From Acorus gramineus (Eukaryota > Streptophyta > Magnoliopsida > Acorales > Acoraceae): DNA of 64,000 nucleotides. The translations under genes and the position numbers were made by a program. The stretch is taken from contig JAUJYN010000015.1 of NCBI GenBank assembly GCA_030737835.1, forward strand, positions 678,861 to 742,860. The letters are read 5' to 3'. The notes beneath the pieces are model-generated. The model saw only the letters and a program-made list of their open reading frames with translations, made no database searches and had not been told where the DNA came from. Below are positions 45,016-57,987 of this stretch, piece by piece; position 1 is the stretch's first letter, and each line of letters opens with the position of its first letter.

Positions 45016-45196
45016 GATATAGGATATCCCGACAACCAAACAAGGAACACGGAGTACCCTAGCCCAGGTCTCAATGATAACCACGCAAAGCCCCTTAATC
45101 CTGAGTAGGAAAACTGGAAGAAGAGTTCACCCCTTAATGAGCAATATGCCACATACTCAAAACTTGAAAATGGCGCTACACGCGAACTCCATGGTA
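45016..45196 (-). pseudogene. NA-3 interior, part 3: 5' gag region
   Basis: B-LTR-like segment and leader of NA-3, equivalent to 61175-61355 of NA-5. It ends at about 45196 within CCATGGTAC, where a plus-strand LTR D piece begins. NA-3's PBS and 5' LTR are missing. Confidence 0.8.
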
Positions 45197-46490
45197 CCCC
45201 TTGTGTTCGAGCGACGCACCCATGTGAGAGTACAAGAGTATTCGATATCATCGATATGTGATTATTGAGTGTAGTTGACTTTCCCATAGGGTTCGCTTTG
45301 CGAACGTGGGGTGCTTCCTCCCGACATCGTCGTGCGTCGAACACCCCAGCGTCGAAGCTGTCCTGTTTGGGTGCCACCACTTGTAGGTGCTACTGATGCG
45401 TATCGTGGTACACATCTGGCTGATGTACCGATCGAGGAAGGCCGATAGGTAGACGCTATGCGGGAGAGGGCTACCGGATGATTTTGTGAGATTGTTCTCC
45501 CCTTCTTCGGATCCGCGTTGAAGCTACCCGACGTTAAAGCTGTCCTGACAGAGGGCTCCCACCTGTAGGTACTACCGATGCGTTCGACAGATGTACTGAT
45601 CATGGGAGTATACTAGGTAGAGGCTACTCGGGAGAGGGCTACCGGATGACGAAGGGTGTAGAACAAAAGGTTTTCTTCCAACAGTCTTGTGTCACCCTTG
45701 GGGGTGAGGGTGAGGATGAGGTGAAGTCACGTTGCCGCGTGACCCATTCGTTTTCATCTATTCCCATAGTTGTTGGGTCCGGTTACTCATCGATGTTCAA
45801 GGACGTTGTTGGGCAGTTATCTCGATATAGAAGATCCTATAGTGTTGTGTAGACCAGTAATTCTGCGTCTCTTTGACCAACAGTATGGTCTCTCCCCAAG
45901 AGTCCCAAGAGCCTCCCTCCGAGAGTGAGGGTGAGGGTGAGGTTGGTCGCGCCGTCGCATGACCTTGTTATCCATTGGGTTTCCACCCATGTTTTCCTTG
46001 AAAGGAAATTGCTTTACTATTAAACTGTTGTGATGGTGATTGGTTTCTATCCACTTACTGAGCTTGTAGCTCACCCCTCGCATACTGTTTCTTTTCAGGG
46101 GCAGTGTTGGGCATGGAGCTAGAGCTTTCCTTTGGCGTGGTCTTATGTGCGTGGAGCTTTCTGTCGAGCGGGTGGCGGGTGCGAGGCTGTCAGCAGTCCT
46201 AGAGTCATTTTATGTATTGTGTATCGTGCATGTGGCACAAGTTGTATTTTATTTGGACTAGACTTGGCTCTCACAGGACATTGATTGTGTATTCGAGTCT
46301 GTAATGATATTTTTGGTTTACAGACTTATTGGTATTTTTATGCTTTCGCATTTTTTGGTTGATCTATTAGTTATCATTGTTTTGCCAGCTTTGTGTGTTA
46401 TTTATTGAAGTCATTGTTGACCTTTTGTAATTGATAGCTGATACTTTATATATTGCCACGTCTCGGGGACAGCCACCCTGGGGCATGACA
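45197..46490 (+). repeat. LTR fragment, family D, plus strand
   Basis: 3' part of a D LTR, matching 1-1046 and extending further upstream; it ends GGGGCATGACA. The acceptor TTTCTTTTCAG near 46099 is intact. No PBS follows. Confidence 0.85.
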
Positions 46491-48669
46491 CTATTTACAA
46501 TCCATCAATGACTCTAGGACTGCTGACAGCCTCGCACTCGCCAACCGTCGGACGAAACGCTCCACGCACACAAGACCACGCCACAGAGAAGCTCCAGCTC
46601 CACGCCCAACAACGCCTTTGTAAAAAAAATAGTACGCGAGGGGTTAGCTACAAGCTCAGTGAATGGCTAGAAACCAAACACCATTACAACAATTTAATGT
46701 TTAGGCAATTTCCTTTCAAGGAAAGCATGGGTGGGAACCCAATGGATAACAAGGTCACGCGGCGGCGCGACCAACCACACCCTCACTCCCGGAGGGAGAC
46801 TCTTGGGACTCTTTGGGAGAGACCATACTGTTTGTCAAAGAGATGCGGAATTACTGGTCAACACAACACTACTGGATTATCTACATAGAGATAATTGTCC
46901 ACCGATGTTTCTCAACATCGATACATAACCGGACCTAACAACCATGGGAACGGACGAACAAAAGAATGGGTCATGTAGTGACGTGACTTCATCTCACCCC
47001 GCCCCCGCCCCCGCCCCCGAATGGAAACTCTTGGGAAACCCGGGGAGGAAACAAAGGTTAACCATAACACCTGGTGTTACTAGATAACATAATACAGCCA
47101 GTCCCTCCACTAGGAGGTAGAGATGTCACTACGATACCTCAAGGTGTTAGGCATAACTTACCTAGAGTGTACTCGACCAGAAAAAGAGGTCACGTGACTA
47201 CGTGACCTCAACTGACCCTCACCCTCACCCCTAAGGGTGACACGAGACTGTTGGGGGAAAATCCAACAGCTCTACACCCTTCATCATCCGGTAGCCCTCT
47301 CTCGAGTAGCCTCTACCTTGTATACTCTCATGATTAGTACATCTGCCGAACGCATCGGTAGTATCTACAAGTGGGAGCCCTCTTTCAGGACAGCTTCAAC
47401 GCCGGGCAGCTTCAACTCGGATCCGATGAAAGGGAGAACGATTTCTTTCTCACAATGTGAACCATATAGGTCGACTACTCTCGATAGTCATAGACCGATG
47501 ATATCGAATACCCTTGAACTCCCACGCAGATGCGTAGCTCAGACGCGAGGAGTTAACTCTGCACTCGTGCAGAAATAAGCCAATGGCAAAGCCCAACAGA
47601 CGGTTCATACACACGCATTGCACGAGTAGGCCTAGCTTAATGCCATAACCACCGGCTTAACAAAACTGATATGAAAGTGAATTCTTCTGAATTTCAATCG
47701 AGTGCATCACTCGGATGCAAGGGGCCGATTCCATCGCAAGCGCTCTAACTAATAAGGTATAACCCGACAGCGGGTCATACCCACACCTATTTCAGATAGG
47801 CCTAATTAGTCTAAAATGCACATATATATGTACAGGTATCGTAGTTATATACATGGATCACATGCATGATAACATAGAATTAACTGTAGGTTTTCTCCCT
47901 AACATGGATGGAACATAAACAATATATATATGAAACATACATACCAGGCATGGCCTAAATAATATGCATACAAGCATACAAAGTATACCCTAACCTGCGT
48001 TTGACATCACCAACTTAAAAGGGAAGGGTCAAGCACGATCTTGCGCACTAACAGGTGCATGCCAATATTCTCAAACAAACTTGAGTTAAGTAGGAATCGC
48101 ATCTACTTACTCAGTTCACACAAAAAGAGAGGGCGAGAGAGAACTCATCATCTCTAGAAGTTGGTCATAGCTTTGTCCCATTAGCATGGGCGCAATAACT
48201 ACACCACGATCTCAAGTCTTATCACAAGGGAATATTAGGCATGTGCCCGTTTATTAACTCAGGCTTAATCATGCTGAATATTAATAATAATAGGGTAGCA
48301 TTACTAGAAGGACTACCTATGTCATGCCATATTCTATACGCCATATAAACACACAAGATACATGCAAACATGATCATTCATACATGAATACAATACATAG
48401 GCAAGTATATGGTAGAATAAGGGGGTTCTACGTAATATACGAGCTATATTTACCTAGCGTGCAATTATATAGCTTATTATGGGTCAGACATGACCATACT
48501 ACTTATCTAAATAAGTAGTATAGTCAGGGTGCCCAACGGATGCGCAACACATGACTAAGTCCATCCAACGCTTTCGAAGGGTTGGATCGAACCACTCACC
48601 GATACCCGTATCGTCGCACATCCAACCGACGTGATCTGCAAGGCAAGGGCATCAAAAGGGGTGAGTATT
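46491..48669 (-). repeat. LTR fragment, family D, minus strand
   Basis: Inverted relative to the preceding piece and starting about 280 bases inside the LTR end, so roughly 1 kb of 45200-46215 is complementary to 46496-47560. It includes hairpin H1 (48496-48521) and a reversed microexon acceptor near 48630. Confidence 0.8.
48496..48521. other. Hairpin H1, family D
   Basis: ATACTACTTAT / ATAAGTAGTAT with a CTAA loop, identical to 2365-2390. Confidence 0.8.
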
Positions 48670-48824
48670 TCAAACAAAGACTACCTAACTCCTGATAGTT
48701 TTGACAACATGTATGGCAACTCCTTGACAAAAAATCAAGCAAAAACTGGTATATCTACTGCACCCTGCCCTACTATTTGATCTCCACAGCACCCAATGCA
48801 TATCCACAAATTCTGAACTAAATC
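48670..48824. other. Unassigned sequence
   Basis: About 155 bases that I cannot match to any other LTR in the window. It may be the intron part of a D LTR, or older DNA next to NA-5. No reading frame is seen. Confidence 0.4.
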
Positions 48825-50392
48825 TGTCATGCCCCAGGGCGGCCGTCCCCAAGACGTGGCAATGGTAAATATCAGCTATCAATACCTGAGGTCAATAAAG
48901 ACTCCAACAACAATACACAAGGTGGCAAAGCAAGATAATGATAACTGACTGAAAAGCGGAAGCATAATATATAAACAATGTTTGTAAATCAAAAACATTA
49001 TTACAGACTCGAATACACAATCACTGTCCTGTGAGAGCCAAGTCTAGACCAAAGAAAATACAACCTGTGCCACATGCAAGATTTACAATACATACAATGA
49101 CTCTAGGACTGCTGACAGCCTCGCACTCGCCATTCGTCGGAAGAACGCTCCACGCCCATAAGACAACGCCACAGGAAAGCTCCAACTCCACGCCCAACAC
49201 TGCCCCTGAAAAGAAACAGTATGCGAGGGGTGAGCTACAAGCTCAGTGAGTGGCTGGAAACCAATCACCATACTACAGTTCAATACATATACACTTCCCT
49301 TTCAAGGAAAACATGGGTGGAAACCCATGGATAACAGGATCACGCGGCAGCACGACCAACCTCACCCTCACCCTCACTCCCGGAGGGAGACCCTTGGGAC
49401 TTTTGGGGAGAGACCATACCGTTGGTCGAGGAGACCCGGAATTACTGGTCTACACAACACTACTGGATCATCTACATCAGGATAACTGACCCAACGATGT
49501 CCTTGAACATCGATTACGAGACCGGACCCAACAACTATGGGAATGGTCGAACAACGAATGGGTCACGCGGCGATGTGTCTTCACCTCATCCTCACCCTCA
49601 CCAATATCATTCGTTAACCCTCTCCTGGGTAGCCTCTACCTGGTATACTCCCACGATCAGTACGCTCCCGAATGCATCGGTGGTACCTACGGATGGGAGC
49701 CCTCTGTCAGGACAGCTACAACCCGGCCTCTTCAACTCACCGCTCTACACCCTTGGTCCACCGGTAGCCCTTTCCCTGGGTAGCCTCTACCTGGTATACT
49801 CCCATGGTCACTACGTTCCCGAATGCATCGGTAGTACCTACAGATGGGAGCCATCTGTCAGGACAGCTGTAATCTCGAGAAGTTCCTACATCGGATCCAA
49901 CGAAGGGCAGAACGATCCCATGTTCACAAAGCGAACCCAATGAAAAACAACTACTCTCGATAATCACTTATCGAGATATCAAAACACAGGCATAACAACA
50001 ATCTATGCAACACACTCATATTAACCTTAAAATAATTAAAGTCCCTAAACGGGAGTAACTGTATGAGCTAGTGGGTCGTAACATCGCCGACCCACCCCAC
50101 CCTCACCCTCACCCTTTAAGGGTTGACATGGGCCTTTTGGGACTTACTAAACTGCTCTCCACCCTTGGTCCACCAGTAGGCTCTCCCACACTCCGTAGCC
50201 TCTACCTGGTATACTCCCACGATCAGCACCCTCTGACGCATCGGAGGTACCTACAGATGGGAGCCCTCTGTCAGGACAGCTTTCTAACGCCGGGGAGTCC
50301 CTACTCGGATCCAACGAAGGAGAGAAAATAGCCTACTCACGCGCGTATACGATCCTCTTGGATCCGTCGACAACGATTTCTAACACTACTAA
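48825..50392 (-). repeat. 3' LTR of NA-5, distal part
   Basis: Minus strand end GGGGCATGACA at 48825. Contains the reversed acceptor TTTCTTTTCAG (49206) and hairpin H2 (50071-50095). Interrupted by B4. Confidence 0.9.
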
Positions 50393-51936
50393 TGTTATAT
50401 ATGTGTCACTTTTAGCCTTCTGGTCACCATTGGAGCATTCTGGCAGTTTTTCAGTTTTTTTTCATTTTTCGATCAGAACAGCTAAAATTTTAGACTGTTA
50501 GCTATCGTCCTGAGTTTGAGGACTCCGATTGAAAATCTAACTGCATATTATGTGTCCTGGTGCCATTCCAAGCCACTCACGAAAGTTTCATCGAATTCCG
50601 GTAATGTTTCAGAATTTCACTATTCCGAAGTGTATCCGGGTTTTGACCGAGCGAGAAGTCATTGGGAGACTTGACTTGGTCAAAGTGGGCCCCATGACTT
50701 GGTCAAATGTGTTTGGATTTTAGTGTGGTTGGGTTGACTAGGGTCAAACCACACTTAAGCCTCCCTAATGCTAGCTTAAACCCTAATTAACCTAGCTTAG
50801 CCTAATCTAAGTGGGGGTTGACTTATAAGTGAGCTAAAATATCTTTTCCCCCCACTATTCATCATCTTCTCCACCCAAATTTCTCTTCCCTCTCTTTAAA
50901 CCTCACTTTTGACCTAGCTAGAGGGCTTGGATCAAGAAACCCTAAGAAGAGAAAAGATAGGTGAGCTCCCGATCTACCTTCCGGTGGTCTCGGATTCGAG
51001 TTCCCACATGCGTGACCCCTTCTCATGCCCTCTTTTCTCCTCTGATTTCAGCTGTTTTTAGGGCTGAGGGAGATCTTGGTGGTGGTGGCCTTTGAGGAGG
51101 TGTTTCGGTGCGCGAAGAGCAACCGATCTTCCCTTCCTTCCTTTCCTTCCTTGGGTAAGGTTTTCTTTCCTTCCTTTCTTGTTTAGATGCTTGTTTAGGA
51201 GGTGTTTTTGGGTGGGGGTGGCTGTTGGTGGCGGTTGGTGGCTGTTGGTGGCGGTTGGTGGCCGTCGGTGGCCATTGGTGGCCGGTGAGAGGTGGTAGGG
51301 TGGCTCGGGCAGGATGGCAGGGCAGGCGGGCTGGCAGGCCGGCTCGGGTAGGCAGGCAGGCAGGCAGGCTGGGCGCGTGCTGCCGGGCACGCTGGGCTTG
51401 TGCTGTCGGGCCCGCTGGGTACGTGCTGCCAGGCGCGCTGGGCGCGTGCTGTCTGGGGTACGAGCGAGCGGGTGCTGGGCGCTGGGCACCGTGCACAGGG
51501 GCGCAGGGCGTACTGTGCGCGCGGAGAGGTGATCGGGTGGTGTGCGGGCGCTGTGCTGGGGCGCAGTGCGGGCGGGTGCACGTGCGGGGCGCTGCGCTGG
51601 GGCGCAGTGCGCGCGGTTGCACCCGGGGCTAGACGCGCTGTGCGCGCAGGCACGCGCGAGCGTGCGCGCGGCGTGCGGCGGGTCTGGGCGAGTAGGCTGG
51701 GCTCGACATAGTGTCCGGGCGTGCGGGCTGGGCTCGGCAGTGCGTCTGGGCGCGCGGGCCAGGGCTCGGCTGTGCGCCCGGGGCGGGTGGCCGTGCGTAC
51801 GGCTGCCCGGGGGTTCGGGATTGAGTTGGGGTGCATACGGGGCCGTATGTACGTTTGCCCGAGTGTTGCGTATTTTTAGAGTATTTTGGTATATATTGTG
51901 GATTTTACTCATCGAATTGATTACCCTATTTTGCAG

Positions 51937-51972
51937 ATCTTGACGGACGGTCGCGCGACGACCCGGTTGTTG
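51937..51972 (+). other. Microexon-like segment (36 nt) in LTR B4
   Basis: Acceptor TTTTGCAG, donor GTGAGTGG. Confidence 0.55.
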
Positions 51973-52870
51973 GTGAGTGGTACAATCCAACTCAGTTGGG
52001 AGGCGCTATATGCACTTGGGCGTATACCGTCCTCCCCTGGGGCACCATAGGCTATATTAACTAGTGTAATCCATGCGAGCATGATTAAAATGTAGTATGC
52101 ATGCTACCCTAGACTTTGTATGTTAGGGACTTGCACCCTTAGGATATGTGTAAGAGCCATGCATCCTGTCACCCTGTTCTCATGCTAGGAAGCCTCGACC
52201 TGTGCATGTGTCCTACTAGTTTAACTTATTAATTTTGAATGCGAACTTTAGTATTTCAGCATGCCTTAGATAATATTATAGGGAGGGGCCTTGCGAGGTC
52301 AACACTGAGACCCAGGCTAGGGTGCTCCGTGTTCCTTGTTTGGTTGTCGGGATGTCCTATATCGGGACCTCATGCTGCCCTCCCAAGGTTTCTTTTCCCA
52401 ATAATATTATAACCTTGTTATTTCTATTATGCATGTTCCCCGCATCTTAGTTATGCGCCCTGGAGGAATTCTAAAGAATTCATGACATTAGAGTTGTTGA
52501 GATGTGCTGTCGGCGGATTCGAGTGGATCATATGCGTATGGATAGGCTGTTCTGTTCCCTTCGTTGGATCCGTGTAGAGACTGCCCCAGTGTTAGAAAGG
52601 CCGTCCCGTGAGAGGGCTCTCATCAATAGGCACGTCCTGATTTGGGACGGACTGTGCTGAATGTGGAAGTGGCCAAGCGGCTACGGAGTGGAGGAGAGAC
52701 TATCGGTGGACCAAGGGTGACCAACAGCCTAGTCAGTCCCAATATCCTATGTCACCTATTGAGGGGTGAGGGTGAGGGTGTGGTGGGTCGGCGATGTAGC
52801 GACCCGCTGGATTTGTGTAGTCAGTCCCAATATCCTATGTCACCAGCTTGAGGGTGAGGGTGAGGGTGTG

Positions 52871-52895
52871 GTGGGTCGGCGATGTAGCGACCCAC
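52871..52895. other. Hairpin H2 in LTR B4
   Basis: Perfect 8-bp stem. The neighbouring tandem unit (52784-52808) has one stem mismatch. Confidence 0.8.
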
Positions 52896-53437
52896 TGGAT
52901 TCTGTAGTGCCTGCCACTTTGAGGCTTGAATAATAAATTGTGGTTAATAATATCTGGTGGTTAATATAAATTGTGATGCATGGGTTGTGCTGTTCACTGA
53001 GCGTGTGGCTCACCCCTCGCATAATTATTATTCTCCAGTGTCATCTGAGTCGGATCTAGAGGAGGAGCTCCCCGAGGGACTTCATCAGTAGCGGAGTAGC
53101 GCCACGTCCCACGAGTATCAGAGGCTATCAGCATCCCTTTTGATTGTATGTATTATATTCCGTGCTTGGGCATGCGTTTGTGTTGTATTTGGATGTCCTT
53201 GTATATATTGGCTCTCACAGGACAGTTGATTATGTATCGAGTCTGTAATATGTCTTTGAATTACAGATTCAGTCTTTTTAGCTTCCGCTATTTGTGTATA
53301 TATCATGTCAGCCTCTTTGTTGTCTGTGTTGTCATTTTTAGTTGTGGTGAGAGTATGTTATTGAACTCCTGTCTAGACTGCTGATATCATATATACACTT
53401 GCCGTGTCCCGGGGTCGGCCGGCCCTGGGGCGTGACA

Positions 53438-55415
53438 ACTAATGTCATGAATTCTCAAGAATTCCTCCAGGGCGCATAACTAAGATGCGGGGAAACATAT
53501 ATTATAACAACAAGGTTATAATATTCTCTAAGGCATGCTTATAACAATATAATCTCATTTGATTTAAATAAATTAAACTAAATGGGAAACATGCGTAGAT
53601 CGAGGCTTTTCAAGCATGGGACATGGTGTCTAGGCATGTATGGGCCTCTATGCATGAATCATGGGTGTATATCCCTAGCATATAATGTCTAACAAGGCAT
53701 GGTTATATCATAGCAAACATGCATTAACATGGTATCTACATATTATAGCTAGGGGGCCCCATCGATGCGCGACACGCGTCTACGCGCGTCGAACACATCC
53801 CTAGAGAGGGGGGGGGATTGGAATCGAACCACTCACCATACGACCCGGGACCTCGCGCATCCCTTCCGACGAGATCTGCAAGGTAGGGGCATCCAATTTG
53901 GTGAGTAACAACACAATTTACACATAGAAATTTACTAGAAATACCAAATACTCGGGCAAGCATGCATATGGACTCGCACGCATGAGAGCACGCACGTACG
54001 CACGCGAGTCCGAGTGCCCCGACACCTACCCGAACCCTCGGGCAGCCACATGCATGGCCCCCCGCACGCGCACGCACGCACGCGCACGCCCCAGCACCCT
54101 TGGCGCACTGCCGCGCGCGCCTGCCCGGCCGCCCGCGCGCACTGCATGTCCAGCCCGCGCGCCCTCGCGCGCACTGCGCACCCGTGTAGAACCCCGCGCA
54201 TGCCCCAGCACGCGCACGCGCGCACTGCCCCCCAGGCGCATGCCCAGGCACACTGCCCCGCACACGCGCACGCCTCACACGCACCCCCGCTCGCGCCAGC
54301 GCCCGCGCGCACCCGCGTGCCCACTCCGCGCGCACCCGCGCCCTCACGCGCACGGGCCCGCGCGAGTCTGCGCGCCCGCCTGCGCCTCCCAGGGCCCGCC
54401 TGCGCGCGCACGCGTGCAGACAACTCCCAACGCGTGCCCATCCAACCCTATCCTTCTTTTAACCCTCCTCAACCCCTCACACACACCCTTCCTCCTATGC
54501 ATAGCATGCATGACCTCCCCAACCATCCCAATAGCCCTAAAAATCAAAAGAAGGGGAAGGGGACTTACCAAAAGAGGGAAAGGGAAAGGGAAAGGGGGAG
54601 ATGCGGGGCTCTCGACGCGCCCACGGCCACCTCTACCACCACCACCACCACCACCACCTCTTCAGCCTCTCCTCAGCCTCCTTCTTGGCTGAAAATCAGG
54701 GGGGGAAGGATCATGAAAAGGGAGCTTGAGAGAGGAGGATCAACAACACCACACATGCACAAACCTAGTCATGCACTTGCACCATCTCCTTCTCCATCTC
54801 ATTGAGGAGTTAAAACAAACACTTGGGGGGGCTTGAGAGAGAGGAAGAGAGAGCTTTGAATCCCACGTTGACGTGGGGAGTGGAAGGGAGAGATATATAT
54901 ATATATATATATTTATTTGGCACATAAATATCTAAAGAAGGATCAAATGACTAAGTCGTCCTTAACCAGAAATTCTGTACATGCTTCACTAGAACAGCCA
55001 TAACTTCCTCAATATAGCTCCGAATTGCACAATTCAAATTCCGTTGCAAAGCCAAGAAGATTATCTACAACTTTCATGTTTATGCCAAGATCAAATAATC
55101 TCTCAAGCTATTCCGAAATTAGAGCTAAACATAGAACAGGGCTGCTGCCAGAATTTTTCATCCCCGGGGTATACTTGGAAAAATACCCATAACTTTTACT
55201 ACATGAATCCAGTTGATCTAATTCTACTTTTGTACGAAAGCTAACTCAAAACTGGACATCTCATAATAAAATCATATTTAAACCTTTTCATCTTGGATTT
55301 TAACAAAATCAAATCCAAATACCAAATTGGAAATACATAACTTCAAGGAGGAAAAGAAAAAAATTATGTAACCAAATTTTTCAATCAGAGCGCTCCAAAT
55401 GACACAGGCACAACA
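53438..55415 (-). repeat. 3' LTR of NA-5, proximal part
   Basis: Resumes at the duplicated ACTAA and ends on the minus-strand LTR start TGTTGTGCCTG at 55415. Contains the 39-nt microexon 53837-53875, the GC block (53960-54425), the exon-2-like block near 54580-54700 and a short AT dinucleotide run near 54895-54912. Confidence 0.9.
53837..53875 (-). other. Microexon-like segment (39 nt) in LTR A of NA-5
   Basis: Minus strand acceptor CTTGCAG, segment starting ATCTCGTCGG, donor GTGAGTGG. Confidence 0.5.
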
Positions 55416-55428
55416 TTCTTCTTCCCTT
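55416..55428 (-). other. Polypurine tract of NA-5
   Basis: Minus strand AAGGGAAGAAGAA abutting the 3' LTR. Confidence 0.88.
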
Positions 55429-55469
55429 AGGAAATTTAGTCCTCAAAATTTAAGGAAACCCAAAGGGAA

Positions 55470-56590
55470 GACCGAATATAGCAAGTATCTCGCATAGACC
55501 TTTTGCTCCCAAGTGGTCTTTGCACCGGACTGGTGCTACCAACACACTATAATCAAAGGAACGGTCTTAGCATGGAGCCTCTCCTCATGCTGGTCTCTGA
55601 CCTCGATCCACTGCTCCATAAATGACAAATCCAGCTCGAGAATGAGGTGGTCGAACAGAATGACATGAGCAGGATCTTGGACATAACGCCTTGGCCATGA
55701 GACAAGGACGACGTCGTGGGCATGAGCCAGCTGTGGGGGAAAGGCTACATGATAAGCCACCTCCCCAATCCACTCAATGACGAGAAACGGTCCCATTAAA
55801 GAGCCAACTCAGCTTGCCCCGAATGTCGAAACAGAGGGTGCCCTTGAACTGGGACACCTTCATGAAAACATGGTCACCAAACCCAAAGGTAAACTCCTGG
55901 CGACGATGACCTGCGTAGCCCTTCTGTCAGTTCTGGGAGGTGCAGATGCACACACGAACCAACCTGGCCACCGCAAGGTCAAACAACTGACTTATGGCCC
56001 CTCCAACTGGCGCTCCTCAACCGTCCCAACACAAGGGAGGTATAAAACTGCGCCTGTAGAGTGCCTTTCACAGATCCATCTGGGTGCTCGAATGGTAGTC
56101 GTCTTGCAGGCATACCCCAACAAATGGGTGGTGCCTCACCCAACTGCCCTCATCATCGAGCACGCAGGCACTTAGCATGTCCTCCAAGGTCTGAATCGTC
56201 CTCTTTGTCTGGCTGTCCATCGGCGATGAAACGCTATACTTAAATGGAGGCTCGCGCCAAAGCCTGCCAAGGCTGTGCCACAACCTCAAAGTAACCCTCG
56301 CGTCTCAACCGAAAATAGCGCCGATTGGAGTGCCATGAAGACGAACAATCGCGAAGGTGAAAACCCACGTCAAGGCGTCCAGAGACTCAATCAGTCGGAT
56401 TAGGGAGGGAAGCGCGGACTTAGTCAGTCGGTCAATGATCACCTAGACGGCATCGTGACCCGAACATGACATTAGCGAGTCCGCAACAATTCCTGATAAC
56501 CCACTCCCACGTCCACTGAGGAATCTCGATGGACTGACGCTTTCCACTCAATGATGATTCTCGAACTTTGCCTGAGGGCATGCCAACCTG
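55470..56590 (-). pseudogene. Integrase remnant of NA-5
   Basis: The C-terminal domain is readable at 55536-55796 (GPFLVIEWIGEVAYHV, AHAHDVVLVSW). Upstream, [11 protein letters not shown] is at about 56510-56545. The core is degraded and the zinc-finger N-terminus is absent. Confidence 0.85.
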
Positions 56591-56599
56591 GGGAAAATG

Positions 56600-56990
56600 G
56601 TTCACCCACATCACCTTTTCATCGCACTACTAGCAATCTCAATGAAGACTACCTCAAAGTAGTCCACGAAAGCCCAATAAAATTTTGAGATCCACGAAGG
56701 CATCCGGCGCATTCGTCATCCCCGACAGCAGTACTTAAAACTCGTAGTGCCTGAACGGTCACGAAAGACCATCTACGGGATGTCCAACTCCCGGATCTCC
56801 AACTTGTGGTACCCTTGTGCGAAGATCGATCTAAGAGAAGACACTCGCTCCCAGAGCTGGTCAAATAGATCATCGATTCGCGGCAAAGGTAATTGATCTT
56901 CAACCTCCACGGGGAGATCAAAACAACACCTTGAACAATTAAGTCCAGATTCTGCTCCTCGAGCATGGCTGGCGCTCATGATGACACTTA
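56600..56990 (-). pseudogene. Reverse transcriptase remnant of NA-5
   Basis: [15 protein letters not shown] is intact here, without the TGA seen in NA-1, NA-3 and NA-4. It shares the TAG after DIP (56773-56775) with NA-1 and NA-4. The junction to integrase at about 56590-56640 is the common one. Confidence 0.87.
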
Positions 56991-56999
56991 CACGCTTGG

Positions 57000-57337
57000 T
57001 AAGCCGCTCAACCGCACTTTATCCACAAGAAACGCAATAAGGGGTCGTCGAACCTCGACAACGCCTATGCAATGTCATCTATCTGATAGGGTGGTTGAGT
57101 CCCATCACGAACGCTAGCATCACGTCTCCTTATTTACGACCAAGGTGGGGCAAGACGCGACAGTATCCACAACTGTGCTTCACATGCCACCAGAGATAGG
57201 TCGCTCATCTATAACCATTGGAACTCCAGCATCCTGCACTCCATGGGCAGATTCATCACGGGGAGTCCACGCTCTCGACATCATCTAGTAGCACTCTCCC
57301 GGTGTGGCCTCTACCTGGTACCCTCCCAAGCCCGCTA
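57000..57337 (-). pseudogene. gag core remnant of NA-5, part 1
   Basis: Degraded capsid region matching 7090-6935 of NA-1 in reverse. Split at 57338 by solo LTR A2 and continued at about 60876. Confidence 0.75.
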
Positions 57338-57926
57338 TGTTGTGCCTGTGTCATTTGGAGCGCTCTGATTGAAAAATTTGGTTACATAATTTTTTTTTCT
57401 CCTAGAAGTTATGTATTTCCAATTTGGTATTTGGATTTGATTTTGTTAAAATCCAAGATGAAGAGGTTTAAATATGATTTTATTATGAGATGTCCAGTTT
57501 TGAGTTAGATTTCGTACAAAAGTAGAATTAGATCAACTGGATTCATGTAGTAAAAGTTATGGGTATTTTTCCAAGTATACCCCGGGGATGAAAATTCTGG
57601 CAGCAGCCCTGTTCTATGTTTAGCTCTAATTTCGGAATAGCTGGAGAGATTATTTGATCTTGGCATAAACATGAAAGTTGTAGATAATCTTCTTGGCTTT
57701 CCAACAGATTTTGAATTGTGCAATTCGGAGCTATATTGAGGAAGTTATGGCTGTTCTAGTGAAGCATGTACAGAATTTCTGGTCAAGGACGACTTAGTCA
57801 TTTGATCCTTCTTTAGATATTTATGTGCCAAATAAATATCTCTCTCTCTCTCTCTCTCCCTTCCACTCCCCACGTCAACGTGGGATTCAAGCTCTCTCTT
57901 CCTCTCTCTCAAGCCCCCCCCCCCCC

Positions 57927-57987
57927 CAAGTGTTTGTTTTAACTCCTCAATGAGATCCCAAGTGTTTGTTTTAACTCCTCAATGAGA
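57927..57987. repeat. Tandem duplication, 32-base period
   Basis: AAGTGTTTGTTTTAACTCCT and following bases occur twice in a row (from 57928 and from 57960) after a long C run. The other A LTRs have one copy. Confidence 0.8.

Larger units (their letters stand above)
50393..53437 (+). mobile_element. Solo LTR B4 (family B)
   Basis: 3,045 bp, TGTTATATATG to GGCGTGACA, perfect duplication ACTAA (50388-50392, 53438-53442). It is the cleanest splice-like module: intron 1 50961-51051, exon 2 51052-51154 (103 nt), microexon 51937-51972, last acceptor ending 53038, TAG at 53089-53091. Exon 2 is open throughout in the conserved frame. Two tandem units lie at 52733-52900. Confidence 0.94.

Noticed and set aside
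51058..51990. 310-residue minus-strand open frame
   Set aside because: Same low-complexity GC-block effect inside solo LTR B4; the frame crosses the putative introns and ignores the conserved splice signals.
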